The notes: generated by a model not told the origin, from the sequence alone. A stretch of DNA of 64,000 bases from Excoecaria cochinchinensis (GCA_947683425.1 CANTUQ010000037.1:7332501-7396500), one strand, 5' to 3'. Shown: positions 1 to 12,570, numbered from the stretch's first letter. Translations and numbers: made by a program.

Positions 1-3000
1 GACAGCAAACCTGAAGAAATCTTTCTAAGGATTTCATCACTCTGTTCATTTTTTCCAAGATTAAAAACCTGAAAAAGGGATACACCAAGGGTCATTTTTA
101 TATTTAAGTTTAGCAGCAAATAGAACAGTTTACTGAACAAGACAAGATTAACCTGGTGACGGCCTTCTACAAAATCTTTCAGTTTTCGATAGAGGGAGTT
201 AAGGAGGGAATCCCGCCTACTCCAATATTCATTTAATAGACCTTTAGGCTCTTCACTGCGCTCAAGTTTAGCTGTGATAGCACCAGAATATGCCTCAAGA
301 AGAACTTCAGCCAGCACTTCTAGATGGCTGTAAAGATCAGATGTTATGGAGTTATTCAGTGCAGCTGTTTCGTTAAGCATCTGAAGCATGAAAGATGCAA
401 CTCTCCACAATCCATTCCGCACCACAAGTTGACAGCACCAAGGTGTTAAGCCCTCAGGTGGCGGATACCACATGTGGTGCTCATTTTTGTAAAGCATAGC
501 AGCACGAACTACAGAAACCAATGCATTCGAGAGTTCACAAGCTCTCTGAATCTGGAATTCAAGTAATTGATCCTCGCTTATCACATATTCTAAGTGTTTG
601 TCCAAGCAACCAAAGGCTTCTTCAAGATCAGAGACCTTGCTGTAAAACACTTCAGCATTGTCTCTGTCCATAAGAAGCACAGTATTACGGCGGGCTTTTT
701 CACCAACTAACTGAATAAGATCCCAAAGAGCTCCTGAGATTTGAGCTTCTGAACTAGAACTTTGGGAGTTGGCTGCAGTTGAGCGGTTTTGGCTAATAGC
801 ATTTTGCAGTTCCCTCAATTGAATCATTCCCGCAAGCTTTTCTCCATGCTCTAGGATCATTTGTAAAGACTGTCCTGTCATAAGAAAGCATTAGTTAGGA
901 ACGAGGTCAAGGTAGCCAAAATAGAAAGGCACAATAGGTTTTTGACCTCAGAAGAAAACAAGTAAAAGAAAATATAATTCTTGCTAGCTCTCTTTTTTTT
1001 TTTTTGGCGTAAGAAACTGCACATCACCAACCCAAAGAGACAAAAATATATCTCCCCTGAAATCTCTAAGGCCTTCCCACTAAAAGGGTAAATGCAAATA
1101 CACATATTTAATAAACTACGCCTCCAGTTCACTCTTGTACACCTCCTTTCAAATGGACAACATGGACTTTCAAGTTCAGAAAGTATAAATCTTGGCTTCA
1201 TTTAAGAGAAGAGGTGCAGTGCCTCTCATCTCACATGAGGAGTTGCTTGGAGTGCCCTAAGGCACTAAACCACTTTGCTGCCTCCCCTCAGGAACTTTGA
1301 ACAACATTGTGACATGTTTAATCATTTATTAGTTGATTGGTGATTTGTATATTGCCGACTTTTTTTATTTGACAAAGAGTGGGAACAGAAAAAAGGGCCA
1401 AACACATGTCACAGACAGGAGAAAATTAGCATGTGCAAGAATGACATATAATTTAAATATGCGCTGAATCCTACTCTGCTTAGAACATAGCTCCTCATGA
1501 CACTTGGATAAAGCAAGAAACTGAAGAAATCTTTCATGCTTTTGTTGCTTATCCATTAGTTGGCTGGAAATTATGGTCAAAGCCACAATTTCAGCACCTC
1601 TAGTGGTTGTCCAGTGTTTAGCTAAGGTGTCAACAATAGATTTGCTTATCCGTGCAAAAACATTTGTTTCTCCATCTCTTTCAAATGCCCCAGCATTTTG
1701 AAGCTTCACAAACGAAGCATTGATCTGCTCAGTTAAAAGAAAATCATGGAAAAGTTGACTAAGTAAAGCTTCTGATTCGCCATCTTGGGTATTTCGACGT
1801 GCAATTCCAGTCATAACAGTCTTCTGTCTACTTCCAGTATCCCATGCTTCTGAACTAGCCATTCTAGGAGTACTGTTGCTAGCAAATGCATTGTTTCTTC
1901 TCTCTTCCTGTGCAGATCGTTCATTTGAGCTACCCTTACGTGATAAGCTTCTCAGGGGTGGTTCAACTCCACCAAGTACAACAGCTTTTTCTGGGATGGC
2001 CCATATTCCTGCTTTCTCTGTTAATACAATCCATGCACCATCTTCACTATTATTAGCAGATGGAAGAATTGAAGCATCTAAAACTTTTCCTGCATCATAA
2101 GGCAGATCAAACTGATAGAGACAGGGAGAATTCCTGTGATAATGGGATACTGTTGCTGTTCCATCACCAGAAAGAATTATTTTTGAGCCAGATGGCCTAC
2201 CTCCTACCCTAAGCCTCATGGAGAATAAGAAATCCTCATCTTCAACTCTAGCTTTTGGGATAATCACTTGGATTGGAGCTTTTTTCTCCAAGACTCTATC
2301 ATGACTATCAGAGGAATCGTACATGCCGGACTTATACTGCATGGTCAGAAGCGAATACTGTGTGTAACTTGAACTACTAACCCTGTCTTTACAGAATGTG
2401 GCAACAAGAACTGTGATAACTGCACCCTGATCATCCACCTGCACATCCAGAGGCCATATACGTTTCTGGCCAGCCAAATCCTTCTTAATTCCCGAATCTC
2501 CATCAGTTCCAACAATTTCATGTGACCAGAGCTTTGACACGTGTAAATCAGGACGAAATGTAATACTGAAACATTGTATCTCATGATCAGTCAACAGAAG
2601 AAACTTCCTTTGAGAATCCTCCATGGAATGGAATGAAAAATGCCAGATAAGTGACCTTGGATAGCCCTTGCTCCCAGCAAAATGACCATTGTCATTGCCT
2701 CTGGATGATGAACTTACTATGCCTTCATATACTTTACAACGTTGAATGCCAGTCGGGCTGCAATAAAAATGCCACAGTTCACCATTTGAAGAACAGACCA
2801 AAGCAACACACTCCAGCTGGGCACCAGGCACCGCAGAAACAATCATAGAGTTAAGAGAAATCAACTCATCTGAACTACTTCCAAGCCTGTTTCGCTCCTG
2901 CAGCCTATTTGGAGTGTTCTTCCAATCAAAGGGGGAAGCAATCACCTCCAATTCATCAGTAGATGTTAGACTCGTATAAGAGGTAGATCCCTCTCTAGAG

Positions 3001-4456
3001 AAAATGTCAGGCCAGTAGATGACAGCTTGAGTTTTTTGGTTACACATTAGAATACCAGCAGAATTGCAAGTCTGTGAAACTTTATTTCTTCCCTTGTGCA
3101 ATTTATCCCAATTAACCACACAAATCATCCAATTGCTACCATGATAAGTACCGTTCTTAATATCTCTACCATCTGAAACATTAAAAGGAAGCTCAAGAAC
3201 AATGCAATCTTTTGAAACTGAAGATGATAAGTAACTCCAGAAGAAGACTTTGTTTCCACAGACAATCCAAGAAAGGCATGTATCCTTATCCATTCCACCA
3301 GATATACATGCACTGCCTGCCAGATAACATATGTCAGTTTAATGATAACTTTTTTAGAACGAGAACAATTTTAACTTTCATGTCTAAGCAAACCAGGAAT
3401 ATGCTTCTGCAGAAAGCTGGCCTGCCCATCACGAACTACTTGGGGGAACTCTCCAACATACACAGGCTTAATTGGATCTACCCCATTCCCTTTTTCGCTT
3501 GCATTTGCTGGTGGGATTCTAGCACCATAAATACGAAAATCAAAATTACCATAAGATTTGAATAAAAAATAAAAATAAAAAAATAAAAGTACTGGAAAGC
3601 AGAAGTTTACACCAATGCAATGGCCAAGGAGACAGAGCTAGATACGCCAGTCTTATGAGGCAAACAATAAAATAAAGGCATACATGGGCCGCCAGAAGTA
3701 TTGACACAACAGTAGAAATGATGGTCTGCCTAGGAAAATGCACGAGGTTCAATATAATTCATTAACAACAGCCTCAAACAAAACCTCTGTCGGCCTTCCT
3801 AATAACCAGGTAAATGGCTGTTTTCCTATTTTTGTCAAGTCTTGAAGAGACTAAAACCCCCACAGTCAATTTGTCAAATATCGAATGTTCCACACATCTT
3901 GTCCACCCTATCATGAATTAACTTTCCGTTTCTGTAATGAATTTCAGCAACATATAGAAAGAAAGAGAAAGAAAACGTAAATAAAACAAATCACTTATTA
4001 GTTCTCACTGATGAAAGAAGAAATCAACGGTTCAGACAAAATAATGCTAGAGATATACAGTTAGCTCTCACCACCTACTTATCTCAGCAAGTCCTTTCAT
4101 CTACACTAAATGCCAACATTTATTCGCACATACAAATAACACTAATAAAATCAACAAATCAAAATCACGCAATTCAATAATTAATAAAATATGCACAACT
4201 TAAAAATACTAGCGTTCAAAGCCGAGAGAAATGAATAAATAAAGAATAGAGAGAGATAAAAATACCTAGCAAGAACAGAAAGGCGAGGAGCCCACGGAGC
4301 CGGAGTGCCGGTGGTAGGACGATTAGGAATTGAACTGTCGTGAAGAGATAAATGGGTCGCCGGAGTAGGTGTGATGGGAGAATGAGGTGCATTGGGCCCT
4401 AGATTCCGCTCCTTTCGAGAAGTGAGATGCGTCCGTTTCGTAGCCGGAGAGAACAT
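1..4456 (-). CDS. NUP133: Nucleoporin NUP133 (partial, N-terminal part; five exons seen)
   Basis: Scaffold nucleoporin of the Y-shaped (NUP107-160) complex at the nuclear pore. Exons read on the minus strand: 4266-4456, 3394-3518, 1475-3316, 153-874 and 1-68 (continues past the left edge). Every junction is GT-AG and the phases add up (191, 125, 1842 and 722 nt). The start MFSPATKRTHLTSRK is the usual plant NUP133 start. The short exon 2 gives DPIKPVYVGEFPQVVRDG, and exon 3 opens with SGGMDKDTCLSWIVCGN. Roughly residues 50-500 should be the beta-propeller and the rest the alpha-helical stack, for example the stretch near LWDLIQLVGEKARRN. About 982 codons are present and the plant protein is about 1300, so the C-terminal quarter lies outside the window. 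No stop or frameshift is seen. Gene identity is from recalled family sequence; exon ends are inferred from splice sites and conserved protein. Confidence 0.93.
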
Positions 4457-4536
4457 TACAGTAAAGCTTTATTTCCTTTGAGACAGACAGAGAGAGAAGT
4501 GTGAAGAAGGTGAAAAGAAAAGGGAAGAAAGTGAGG

Positions 4537-4546
4537 TTTAGGGTTT
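4537..4546 (-). promoter_or_regulatory. telo-box (AAACCCTAAA) upstream of NUP133
   Basis: On the minus strand AAACCCTAAA lies about 80 bp before the NUP133 start codon, followed by a CT-rich leader. Telo-boxes are common near plant housekeeping-gene transcription starts. The sequence match is direct; the function here is inferred. Confidence 0.5.
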
Positions 4547-4560
4547 ATAAGTTGGTGAAA

Positions 4561-5130
4561 AATCAAAATGAGGGGGAGAAATATTTTAAATTGCTTTTCT
4601 ACGGATTAAGCCGGAGTGATGTCCAAACAAATCAGTTTATTTAATTTTTTTTAATTTTTGGTCAAGTATGCATTTCTAAAAAATTAATTGTAAAACTTAT
4701 TTCAATTTTCAGAGAAATCAAACTTCATTAATATAATTAAAATTATATATTTCCTACATTAATTATCAACATATGAAAATTCAAATACAAATACTTTTTC
4801 GGCCTTAAAAAAATAATTATAAAATAAATAAATAGCAGTATATTAAACCATTAAAAAAAACTAGTATATTTGAAGAAACTTTGTGTAACAAAAGTGAGAG
4901 AATTGATGTTTGAACTTTGTATGATCAAATATTTGTAGCGAGTATATTAGTGAAAGGGTTTGCGTGTGCTCGGTACCGGCGAGTCTGCTTCCAAACTTTC
5001 CTGGCTGAATTGGCATGGAAACCCAATTTATTCTGACATGCTTCAGCAGATGAGTAAAACAGGCCAACTTTAAATAATCTACTGCATTAACTAAATATTC
5101 GAGGAAAAATTGATGCAGTAAAATTTCCAA
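4561..5130. other. Intergenic spacer between NUP133 and the SAM-domain gene
   Basis: AT-rich spacer holding the NUP133 promoter side and probably the end of the 3' UTR of the SAM-domain gene, which lies on the same strand. The short open frames here show no conserved protein and are not called. Confidence 0.6.
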
Positions 5131-5391
5131 CAGAGAATTTCTTCACTATTTATCCATCTTACAATGATTTCCTTGATATGACATTCATTACATTCAGCTA
5201 CAATGATCAAAAAGAGAATCCAACTACAAATCATACACTTACATATAAGAAAGCTTGTATACCAAAGTAAGTTCTCCATTGAAGAACTTTCAGCAACACT
5301 TTGCCAGATATTAAAGACAAAAGTAAGGTTTTCTACTATTCTGTTCCCTAAATAAAACAAAACTACAAATACATACACATACAATCTTCCT

Positions 5392-8165
5392 TCAGGGTTC
5401 AAGTTTCAAAGAAACAACTCGTGACTGTCTGTTGCGTTTCGCTACCTTCACAAAGACTACAGAGAGGCACGACGGAGCCCACCATGGCCGGCGAACTTTT
5501 TGCTCCCCTTTTAGGCAAGCCACTGCATCAGTGCCAGGGAAACAAAATTCATCTCGATAATATTTGCAATGCTACATTTAATACATGTGACCAATAAGCC
5601 AACCATTTCATTCTTCAAAAAACAGCCTCCATAATTAGAGACTAACACTGAACCATTTCATTCTTTAAAAAACGACCTCCATAATTAGAGACAAACACTG
5701 AAAATGAAATTAAGGTGTCAAGAGTCTAACTACAACATTTAATGCAGAATGCAATTCTACTGTTCGTGATTCGTTGACAAAAAAAAAAAACAAAGCAAAG
5801 TTTGTTCAAGATAGCATTAATCTAGATGCAGAATTTATTCAGCAAATATGCCTCTTATTAGTAACGCTACAAGATGCATAGAACAACAGGATGCTATCAT
5901 CACAGAAGTTCTAAGCAAGTTATCACATGAACATAAGCATGCTCATTAACAATATAGCAAGTAGGCAAAAATTTTGCATGCATTGCTTGCATAAATGAGA
6001 TAAAAAGAGAATGAACCTTTTATTCGTCTGAGCTCCTTACACAGCGTGATGAAGTCTCCCCATTTCATGTGGCACCGCCTTATAAACCGTAAAATCTGTT
6101 CAGTTGTGAACATGGACATGCCCTCCAGATACTCACCATTGACGCCGTTTTCTTTAAAAATTTGGCGGTAGCTACCCAAATTTATCTCTTCTAACCACAA
6201 ACCAACATCCTATCCAAATTGAAAGAAGCACACCATGGAAAAATTTTAATCTCTACAAGGCACAAAGTATGGATGCTTATTTATTTAAATTTTAAAAATT
6301 TCCATCAAGATATTACAGTGACACATTTGCTAATTCTCTATTATCATTAACGAGAACATGTTGTCACGTGTCCAAACAGACAAGTTACTTATGCAATTCC
6401 GAGATATGGGCTAATGACCGATCATAAGTTCATAACAAAGCCCAATGAAGATCAATTGTTCCATATTACATTTTTCACAAGAAAATGCTCCCTTGAACAT
6501 CCATTAGATAGCCAGTCCATGCTATCTTACTAAAGCAAGTTTGTATCTTTTTATTCTTTTATTGGCATCTTGGAAACACATGTTCTGATGCTTTTAGATA
6601 AATTGTCAAAGATTTCTCAGTTGTTTGAAACTCCATCATATTTTCTTGGGTTCATCTCTGAAAAAATACTCATCCTAATCCACTTAATGTTAACAGAAAC
6701 TACAAAGTGCTCAAATTATTCCTTCCACCATACCTAATCCATAGCAACCAAGCTGGCATCACTTCTATTCTGTGTTTTCTAGCTATATATCAGACATTCC
6801 TCATGAGAAATGTACTTCAAGCTATACCATTACATATCCTGGAGGGGATTCCCCAGCACCTTACAGATGTAAGCTATGCATTATCTCTATCAGCACACAC
6901 AAATTTTAGATAAAACCAATTTGCATAACACAAAATTATTACTATAGGATAACCATTAAAAAGCAGAAAACATATCCCACCCAGCAATTTTGAAACATAC
7001 CTTGCCCCATCAAGTTAAAGTCTGTAGAGAAAACCAGTAAAATACAACATAGAATTATTTCTGTTTATATAATACTCTTCTAGCCTGGAATTTAGCATCA
7101 TCTAAGAAAAAATCTATTTTCATGCATATAGTTTTGCAACAAACTTCATTGAAGCAAAATTATAGGAGTTCAATTATCGGAGTTTCACATTTGCTAATTC
7201 TCTATTATCATTAATGAGAACATGTTTCTTCATTTGCGATGCAACTAAAAAGCCCAAACTCGAGTATTTCAAGCTACATGGTCATAATTAGGTATAGTTG
7301 CTACCGGCAGCATTGCATGCCTTAGCTTACAGTATAGAAGAAGTAAGGAATAAAATTTAGCATGAACAAGCGAGAAGGAAACAATATGACTTCAGATGCT
7401 CAGCAAAAACTGCATTTCTACAGTGTAAACTTGAGTACAGTTAGTGCGCAGAAAGTCCCAAAAGCTAATGCAAACAGAAATTCAGAAATCAAAAAAAAAA
7501 CACTAAGAACAACCAAATAAAACGCTGGAGTAATAATTGAAGAAAAAAAGAAACATATAAAAAAATAGAGAAGCCAATTAAAATTGAAATGGGACGTTAA
7601 TTCAATGATGATTCAGGCGAACATGCAAATTATGGCTAATACCATAAGCTGCCAAAATAATAGAATCACCAAGAACCCTCTCGGTAACATCTAAGTGACC
7701 ATAGAAAACTACCTCAAAACTTCTCACTTGTGCTCGGCACAATCTGATCAAATCCTTTAACTCATTTAATCGGTTTTATATAGCAAAAAAAGTACCCGGT
7801 TTGATAATTGTTCCAAATGACTACCCCATATAAAATTCTTAAAAAAAAAATGGCGTACCAAATCAACACAACATAACCTAAAAATATTTTCTTTTCTTTT
7901 CTTTTCTGTTCTTTTTTTTTTCTCATAAAAAATAGCTCAGTCACAGAATCGAGTATAAAATAAAACCATCAACATCAGAACTTCCAACTCCGAAATTAAT
8001 AATCCGTTTCTTGACAATTATAATTGTTAGGAGTATCAGCAAGATCTATATAAGATCCAATAAAAAGAAAATATTTAATAGAATTGAAGAGAAGCGAGAG
8101 AAATCGAATACCTCGACAGTCCAAATGAAGAAATCAAGAGGCTCAGGCGGCCTTTCTTTACTCAT
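5392..8165 (-). CDS. Small SAM (sterile alpha motif) domain protein, 125 aa
   Basis: Minus-strand exons 8112-8165, 6017-6209 and 5392-5522 join in phase to 125 codons plus stop. Introns are 1902 and 494 bp with GT-AG ends. The start MSKERPPEPLDFFIWTVE is the first in-frame ATG of its exon, with a TAG 13 codons upstream. Exon 2 is almost entirely the SAM domain (DVGLWLEEINLGSYRQ to CHMKWGDFITLCKELRRIK), a five-helix protein-protein or RNA interaction module. Exon 3 adds a basic tail, VRRPWWAPSCLSVVFVKVAK, ending RVVSLKLEP. Length and sequence match a small conserved plant SAM family of unknown biochemical function (Arabidopsis At3g07760-like, from memory). It has no membrane segment or signal peptide. 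It lies in tandem upstream of NUP133, about 0.9 kb away. No symbol is given because none is well established. Confidence 0.88.
5601..5700. repeat. Tandem 50-bp duplication in second intron of SAM gene
   Basis: Two adjacent 50-bp units start with aaccatttcattctt at 5601 and 5651 and differ at only a few positions. They lie entirely within the 494-bp intron, between 5523 and 6016. Confidence 0.85.
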
Positions 8166-8280
8166 TTCTTTAACAAATTCCCCAAATAACCTAATCTTGA
8201 GAGCCAGAAAGAGAATCTGAAACTCCTATAATTGAAGCAAAATTCCACAGAAGAAACAACAAAGGAAGGATGCAAACTCT

Positions 8281-8345
8281 TTTTCTTTCTTGATTTTCCA
8301 GAGAAAAACAGAAAAAGAAAGAGAGAGGTTACCGAGAGAGAGTGT
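8281..8345 (-). promoter_or_regulatory. CT-rich 5' leader of SAM-domain gene
   Basis: On the minus strand this is a run of CTCTCTC and TTCTTTTT typical of plant 5' UTRs (Y-patch). It lies between the proposed TATA box and the start exon. Whether a spliced upstream leader exon exists is unknown; a possible acceptor (gtttcag) precedes the coding exon near 8220. Confidence 0.4.
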
Positions 8346-8417
8346 GGAAATTTAGGAAGTGACTTTTCATCTACATTAGAGAATTAAGAGAAGCAAAAAA
8401 AAATTACCGCTAAGAAC

Positions 8418-8426
8418 TTATATAAA
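8418..8426 (-). promoter_or_regulatory. Candidate TATA box for the SAM-domain gene
   Basis: The minus strand reads TTTATATAAG about 80 bp upstream of the CT-rich leader. Position and sequence fit a plant TATA box; AT-richness of the region makes chance matches likely. Confidence 0.35.
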
Positions 8427-8429
8427 TCG

Positions 8430-8893
8430 AAGAGAGGAAATAATCTAATATTATTAATTAATTTAAAAAATATAAACACAGAAGCACAGTCAGTGGGTTT
8501 TTAATGTCAGTCTCTGATCTGATTGGGTTTTTGCTTTTTCTGTGTTTTTGCGTTTCCTCTCTTTTACACACCACGCGCCTTTTTCCTCACTCTTTCTTAT
8601 ACACTCTATTTTTCTTTTCCTTTTCCTAATATATATTTCCACGTGCTCTTTTACCTTTTTTTTATTTTTTTAAATTAATTATTCTATTTTTTTTTAAAAA
8701 AAATGTCCATACAGTGAGTACGCATGTGAATATATTTTCTCATATTTTTTTACTGTTCTGAAATTAAGGGAAATTAATCATCAACTTAACATATGTAAGA
8801 GAATAAAAAATACTCTTAAATGCAAGAGAAAACATACTAAAAATGTCAAATTTTCAATAATAGAGTATTTAATTTAAAACTAATTAAATTGTT

Positions 8894-8935
<42 letters not shown>

Positions 8936-9170
8936 AGAAGGTATAGTTATCATGTTGAGTTGTTATTGTGATTAAAAATGAGCTGATACGATAAATTCAA
9001 TTTTATTTGAGAACACATTGCAATATTTATGATATGTGATATGTTAGGAATACTTGATATGTTTTTATGCAGAAATGATAGTGAAATTTTATTGGATATT
9101 GATTGGATATCTGTGATTATTTTTGGGATTTCTGTGAACTGCTTATTGCTTGAGAACTGTTTTTGTTTTT
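8430..9170. other. AT-rich intergenic sequence with (TA)n
   Basis: No coding signal. A (TA)n microsatellite spans about 8896-8932. The later part grades into sequence resembling the 3' untranslated region of a copia element. Confidence 0.5.
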
Positions 9171-9174
9171 GGTG

Positions 9175-9720
9175 CAGGCTCTCTCTTTTTGATTGATGAC
9201 AAAAAGGGGGAGAAATAGGTTAATCTGCTTATTGGATATGTTGGATATATTTTGTTGAGAAACTTTTGTGGATGAATTATTGGTTTGAATGGTTAAAATC
9301 TTGAAATGTTAAAATTGTTGTTTATAGCTTGGTTATAAGCTTGAACTGTTAATATGTTTATATTTTTGAACAGGGGATATATAAGTTTTTATATTTACCC
9401 CCACGCACATATTCAGGGGGAGTATTTTTTTTGGACTAACCTAGATAGACTTCTAATTGGAGTTTATTAAGGTTTTGTCATCATCAAAAAGGGGGAGATT
9501 GTTGGCCCAAGGTCACACTCTAATTTTGATGATTATCAAACCTTAAATAAACTCTATTAAGAATTCTGTTCTAAACAAATTTGTGCAGGAATATCTTCTA
9601 TGAGTTTGTCTGATGTAAAGGATCACTATTCCGAAGAAAGCATGGATATTAGTTATAAATTTGTTTATTGCCTTAGTTTGCTAGAAATTAGGTTAAATTA
9701 AATTTTTTTTCGAAACTCAA
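9175..9720 (+). mobile_element. Ty1/copia (SIRE/Maximus-like) 3' remnant: PPT and LTR start
   Basis: The polypurine tract aaaaagggggaga at about 9487-9498 is followed at 9500 by TGTTGGCCCAAGG, a typical 3' LTR start of SIRE/Maximus-type elements. An earlier gatgacaaaaagggggag at about 9195 resembles the end of the coding or env-like region of the same type. The LTR fades out around 9.7 kb where another repeat begins. No polyprotein is left. Confidence 0.6.
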
Positions 9721-9726
9721 AGTTAG

Positions 9727-10715
9727 GGATGTGTTCGGTAAAATTTTACATTTTTAGTTTTTTATTTTTAAAATTCAAAAATTATTTTTAGTTTTTATTA
9801 TTTATTTTTTAGAAAACTGTTTTATATATTTAAAAATTTTATCATATTTTTTCATTATTCATGTATATTATAATAATGATTTTATTGGTGGCAATGGCAA
9901 CAACAATAGTAATGGAGGCGGCAGCGGTGTGGTGGCGGCGGCAGTGTCGTTGTAGTGGTAGCGGCGGTGTGGTTGTGGTGGTGGCGATGGTGGTGGTGGT
10001 GGAAGCGGCAACAGTAGTGGAGGCGATGCGGTTATGGTTGTGGCAGCGGTGTGGCGGCGGCGGCGGCGATGGAGGCGTGGTGGCGGCGATGTGGTTATGG
10101 TGGTGGCAGCAATGTGGTTATAGCGGCAGCAGCCGCAGTGTGGTGGTAGCGGCGGAGGCATGGTGGCGGTGATAGTGTAGTGGTGGCGACTGCAGTGTGG
10201 TTGTAGTGGTAACGGCAGCGTAATTGTGGTGGAAGCGGCGGCAGCGTAGTGGTGGAGGCGACATCGATGGTAGCAGCAGTGTGGTTGTGGTGGTGGCGGT
10301 AGTGTGGTTGTGGTGATGGCAACGATGTGGTTGTGGTGGCGGCGATGGCAACGGCGTGATGGTGGTAGTGGCGAAGGCGTAGTGGTGGCAGCGGCGGAAG
10401 TGCGGCGACGGTGGTGATGGTGGCGGCGGCGGCGGTGTGGTGATAGTTGCAGCAGTAATGGAGTGGAGGCAATAGCTGCAATGGTAATGGTGGCAGTGAT
10501 GGTTGCGGTGACAGCGATGGTGATGATAATAAGGATAAAGTAGTAAAATTTTAAAAACTACATTTTGAAAATTTTATTTTTTATTTTTGGTATGAAAATT
10601 ACTTTTTTAAATTTTTGTTAAAAGTGAAATGAAAAAAAATTTACCGAACATATTTTGATTTTATTTTCAAAAAAGACAAAAAATCTATAACAAAATTCTC
10701 GCCCAACGTACCCTA
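9727..10715. mobile_element. TIR-bounded non-autonomous element with GGC/GGT-triplet core
   Basis: The left end reads gggatgtgttcggtaaaatttt at 9727. The right end, reversed, reads gggtacgttgggcgagaatttt, an imperfect terminal inverted repeat. The core, about 9885-10525, is nearly pure GGC, GGT, GTG and GCA triplets, so long open frames appear on both strands that would encode only Ala/Val/Arg or His/Pro/Thr runs. These are not genes. The AT-rich segment before the core (attcatgtatattataataatgatttt) recurs, inverted, in the element at 38.9-39.8 kb. Confidence 0.55.
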
Positions 10716-11490
10716 AAATGTCATGATTATAGTTATTGAATTAGTTGTTTTTTAAGCATCGTTTTTAGTTATTGGTATAAATAAAAATATTTTAATATTA
10801 TAAAAATAATTAATAATTGATTACGCTTTCATTTCACTAATTATTATATAATTATATTTACAATATTAAAATAAAGATAAAATAAAAAATAAATTAAAAT
10901 TTTTAAAAAAATTTAAAAAGCTACACTTAAATGGAATGGAGGGAGACAATAGTGTTTTACTATTACAGTGACAAACTTCTAATTTCTAAGGATTATAAAT
11001 TAGGAAATCATTGTAATTATCCAGAATATGGGAGAGGTGAGAGACAAAGAGATGCCGTTCCAGTTCCATACTAGGGTGTCTTTTGAGGACCCACATGGCC
11101 ACACCCTCTCTTGGTTGTGCGCATTCTCACAGAAGATTGTGATGTTACACCAATTTCTTTTTCTTTATTTAGTAGAAAAAAATAAATGAGGGTCACTAAT
11201 TAATAATTTTGAGAAAACAATTATTGCTCTCCACTCCACCCAATATCTTTTTTTACAAGAGACATATAATCCGTTATTATAAATATATTATTATAAATTT
11301 TTATATTTTTTAACGAATATTAGCTATTAAATTAACCCCTCATAATCAATATTTTTACTACTATTATTTATTTAGCAATTTGGTCACTTAAAAAATAAAA
11401 GGTATATAATGTCAATTATTCGATCTCAGGTATGTTAAATTTTCTCTCTTTTCTTGGATTTTTTTTAATTTTGTTGCATTGATTTTTTTT
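10716..11490. other. AT-rich intergenic sequence
   Basis: No supported gene. It contains an unassigned stretch at 10920-11200 with moderately higher GC and otherwise low-complexity AT sequence. Confidence 0.5.
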
Positions 11491-11492
11491 AG

Positions 11493-11496
<4 letters not shown>

Positions 11497-11528
<32 letters not shown>

Positions 11529-11729
11529 AGCATAGCCAGAAAGTTAGTTTAGTAAGGTCAAAAAAAATTATTTAAATATTTTAGTGTCAATTTTAAAAAA
11601 ATTAAAATTATAAATATATATATATATATATATATAGAAGCATAGCCAGAAAGTTAGTTTAGTAAGGTAAAAAAAAAATATTTAAATATTTTAGTGTCAA
11701 TTTTAAAAAAATTAAAATTATAAATATAT
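11497..11729. repeat. (TA)n tracts and 110-bp tandem duplication
   Basis: Two copies of a unit starting agcatagccagaaagttag occur at 11529 and 11639, period 110 bp, almost identical for about 90 bp. Each is preceded by a (TA)n tract (11497-11526 and 11614-11636). Slippage at the TA tracts could explain the duplication. Confidence 0.8.
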
Positions 11730-11749
11730 TTTTAAATTTTTTTAATTGA

Positions 11750-12550
11750 ATGAAATCAATTGGCTCCGCTTAGTGAGCAGCTTCGCCAATTATGTGTATA
11801 TATTTAAATTTTGGTGAGTGAAAATAAAATACCACGGAATCTATTGAAGTTATTCTGAATAATGGATGTATAAGATTTGAGACTTTGACCCACGACAAGG
11901 ACAGGCTTTGGGATACGCGACCAAGGCAGTGACCTAGGGCTCCCACAAAACCATGGCTCCATCCATATATATAATATATAAAATGTAAATTTAATAAATT
12001 TTAAACATTCATATCAAGCTTAATACATATCTAACAATTTAGGATATCAAACTATATTACATGAAAAATTGAATGCACTTGTTATTATGTTATTTACTGA
12101 AAAGGATTTATCTTTGCTTTTTTTATGTATTTTGTTGGTTCTAAAATCTATGTAATTTTTTTCACATAATAAAAGTTTTTACTTTTTTTTTTTAACAAAG
12201 CCTTATTTATTTTTTTACCTAAAGCCCTCCCATAAGATTGAGTCGGCCCGCTCATGACCAAATGACACAATATTCTGGAAGATAAATGAAAATACATTTA
12301 ATTTTAATCCAAAATGGTTTCAAAAATTATTTTATATTTGTTTTCAAATTATAATTCAATATTTTTTAATTAAAATTTTATTTTTAGTTGAATAATTAGA
12401 TAAGAGTTGTTTTAAAAATAATTTTAAATAAAAATTTGGTATTCATTTTTTAATTAATTTTTTGAATTTTGACGACTAAAAAATTGTTATCAACATGATT
12501 AACAATAAGTATTATTTTTATTATGTATTTGGATGAAAGTTGCAGAATTA
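11750..12550. other. Repeat-derived AT-rich sequence
   Basis: Contains phrases common in old plant repeats (ggctccgcttagtgagcag near 11761; gggctcccacaaaaccatgg near 11940; taaagccctcccataagatt near 12220) but no coding frame. Probably decayed transposon sequence of unknown class. Confidence 0.35.
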
Positions 12551-12553
12551 AAG

Positions 12554-12569
12554 AAATTGACCCTATTGA
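12554..12569 (+). repeat. Left target-site duplication of the LINE
   Basis: AAATTGACCCTATTGA is repeated exactly at 19010-19025, just after the LINE's A tail. The 16-bp perfect match brackets the element (with the MITE in between) and marks the LINE target duplication. Confidence 0.88.
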
Positions 12570-12570
12570 G

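Noticed and set aside
1876..2848. Plus-strand frames opposite NUP133 exon 3
   Set aside because: Antisense shadows of a well-supported coding exon.
6707..6913. Frame inside the long intron of the SAM gene
   Set aside because: No conserved sequence; opposite strand to the host gene; probably chance.
9861..10481. Long open frames on both strands in the GGC-rich core
   Set aside because: Pure triplet-repeat translation (Val/Ala/Arg or His/Pro/Thr); open on both strands because of composition; no domain.
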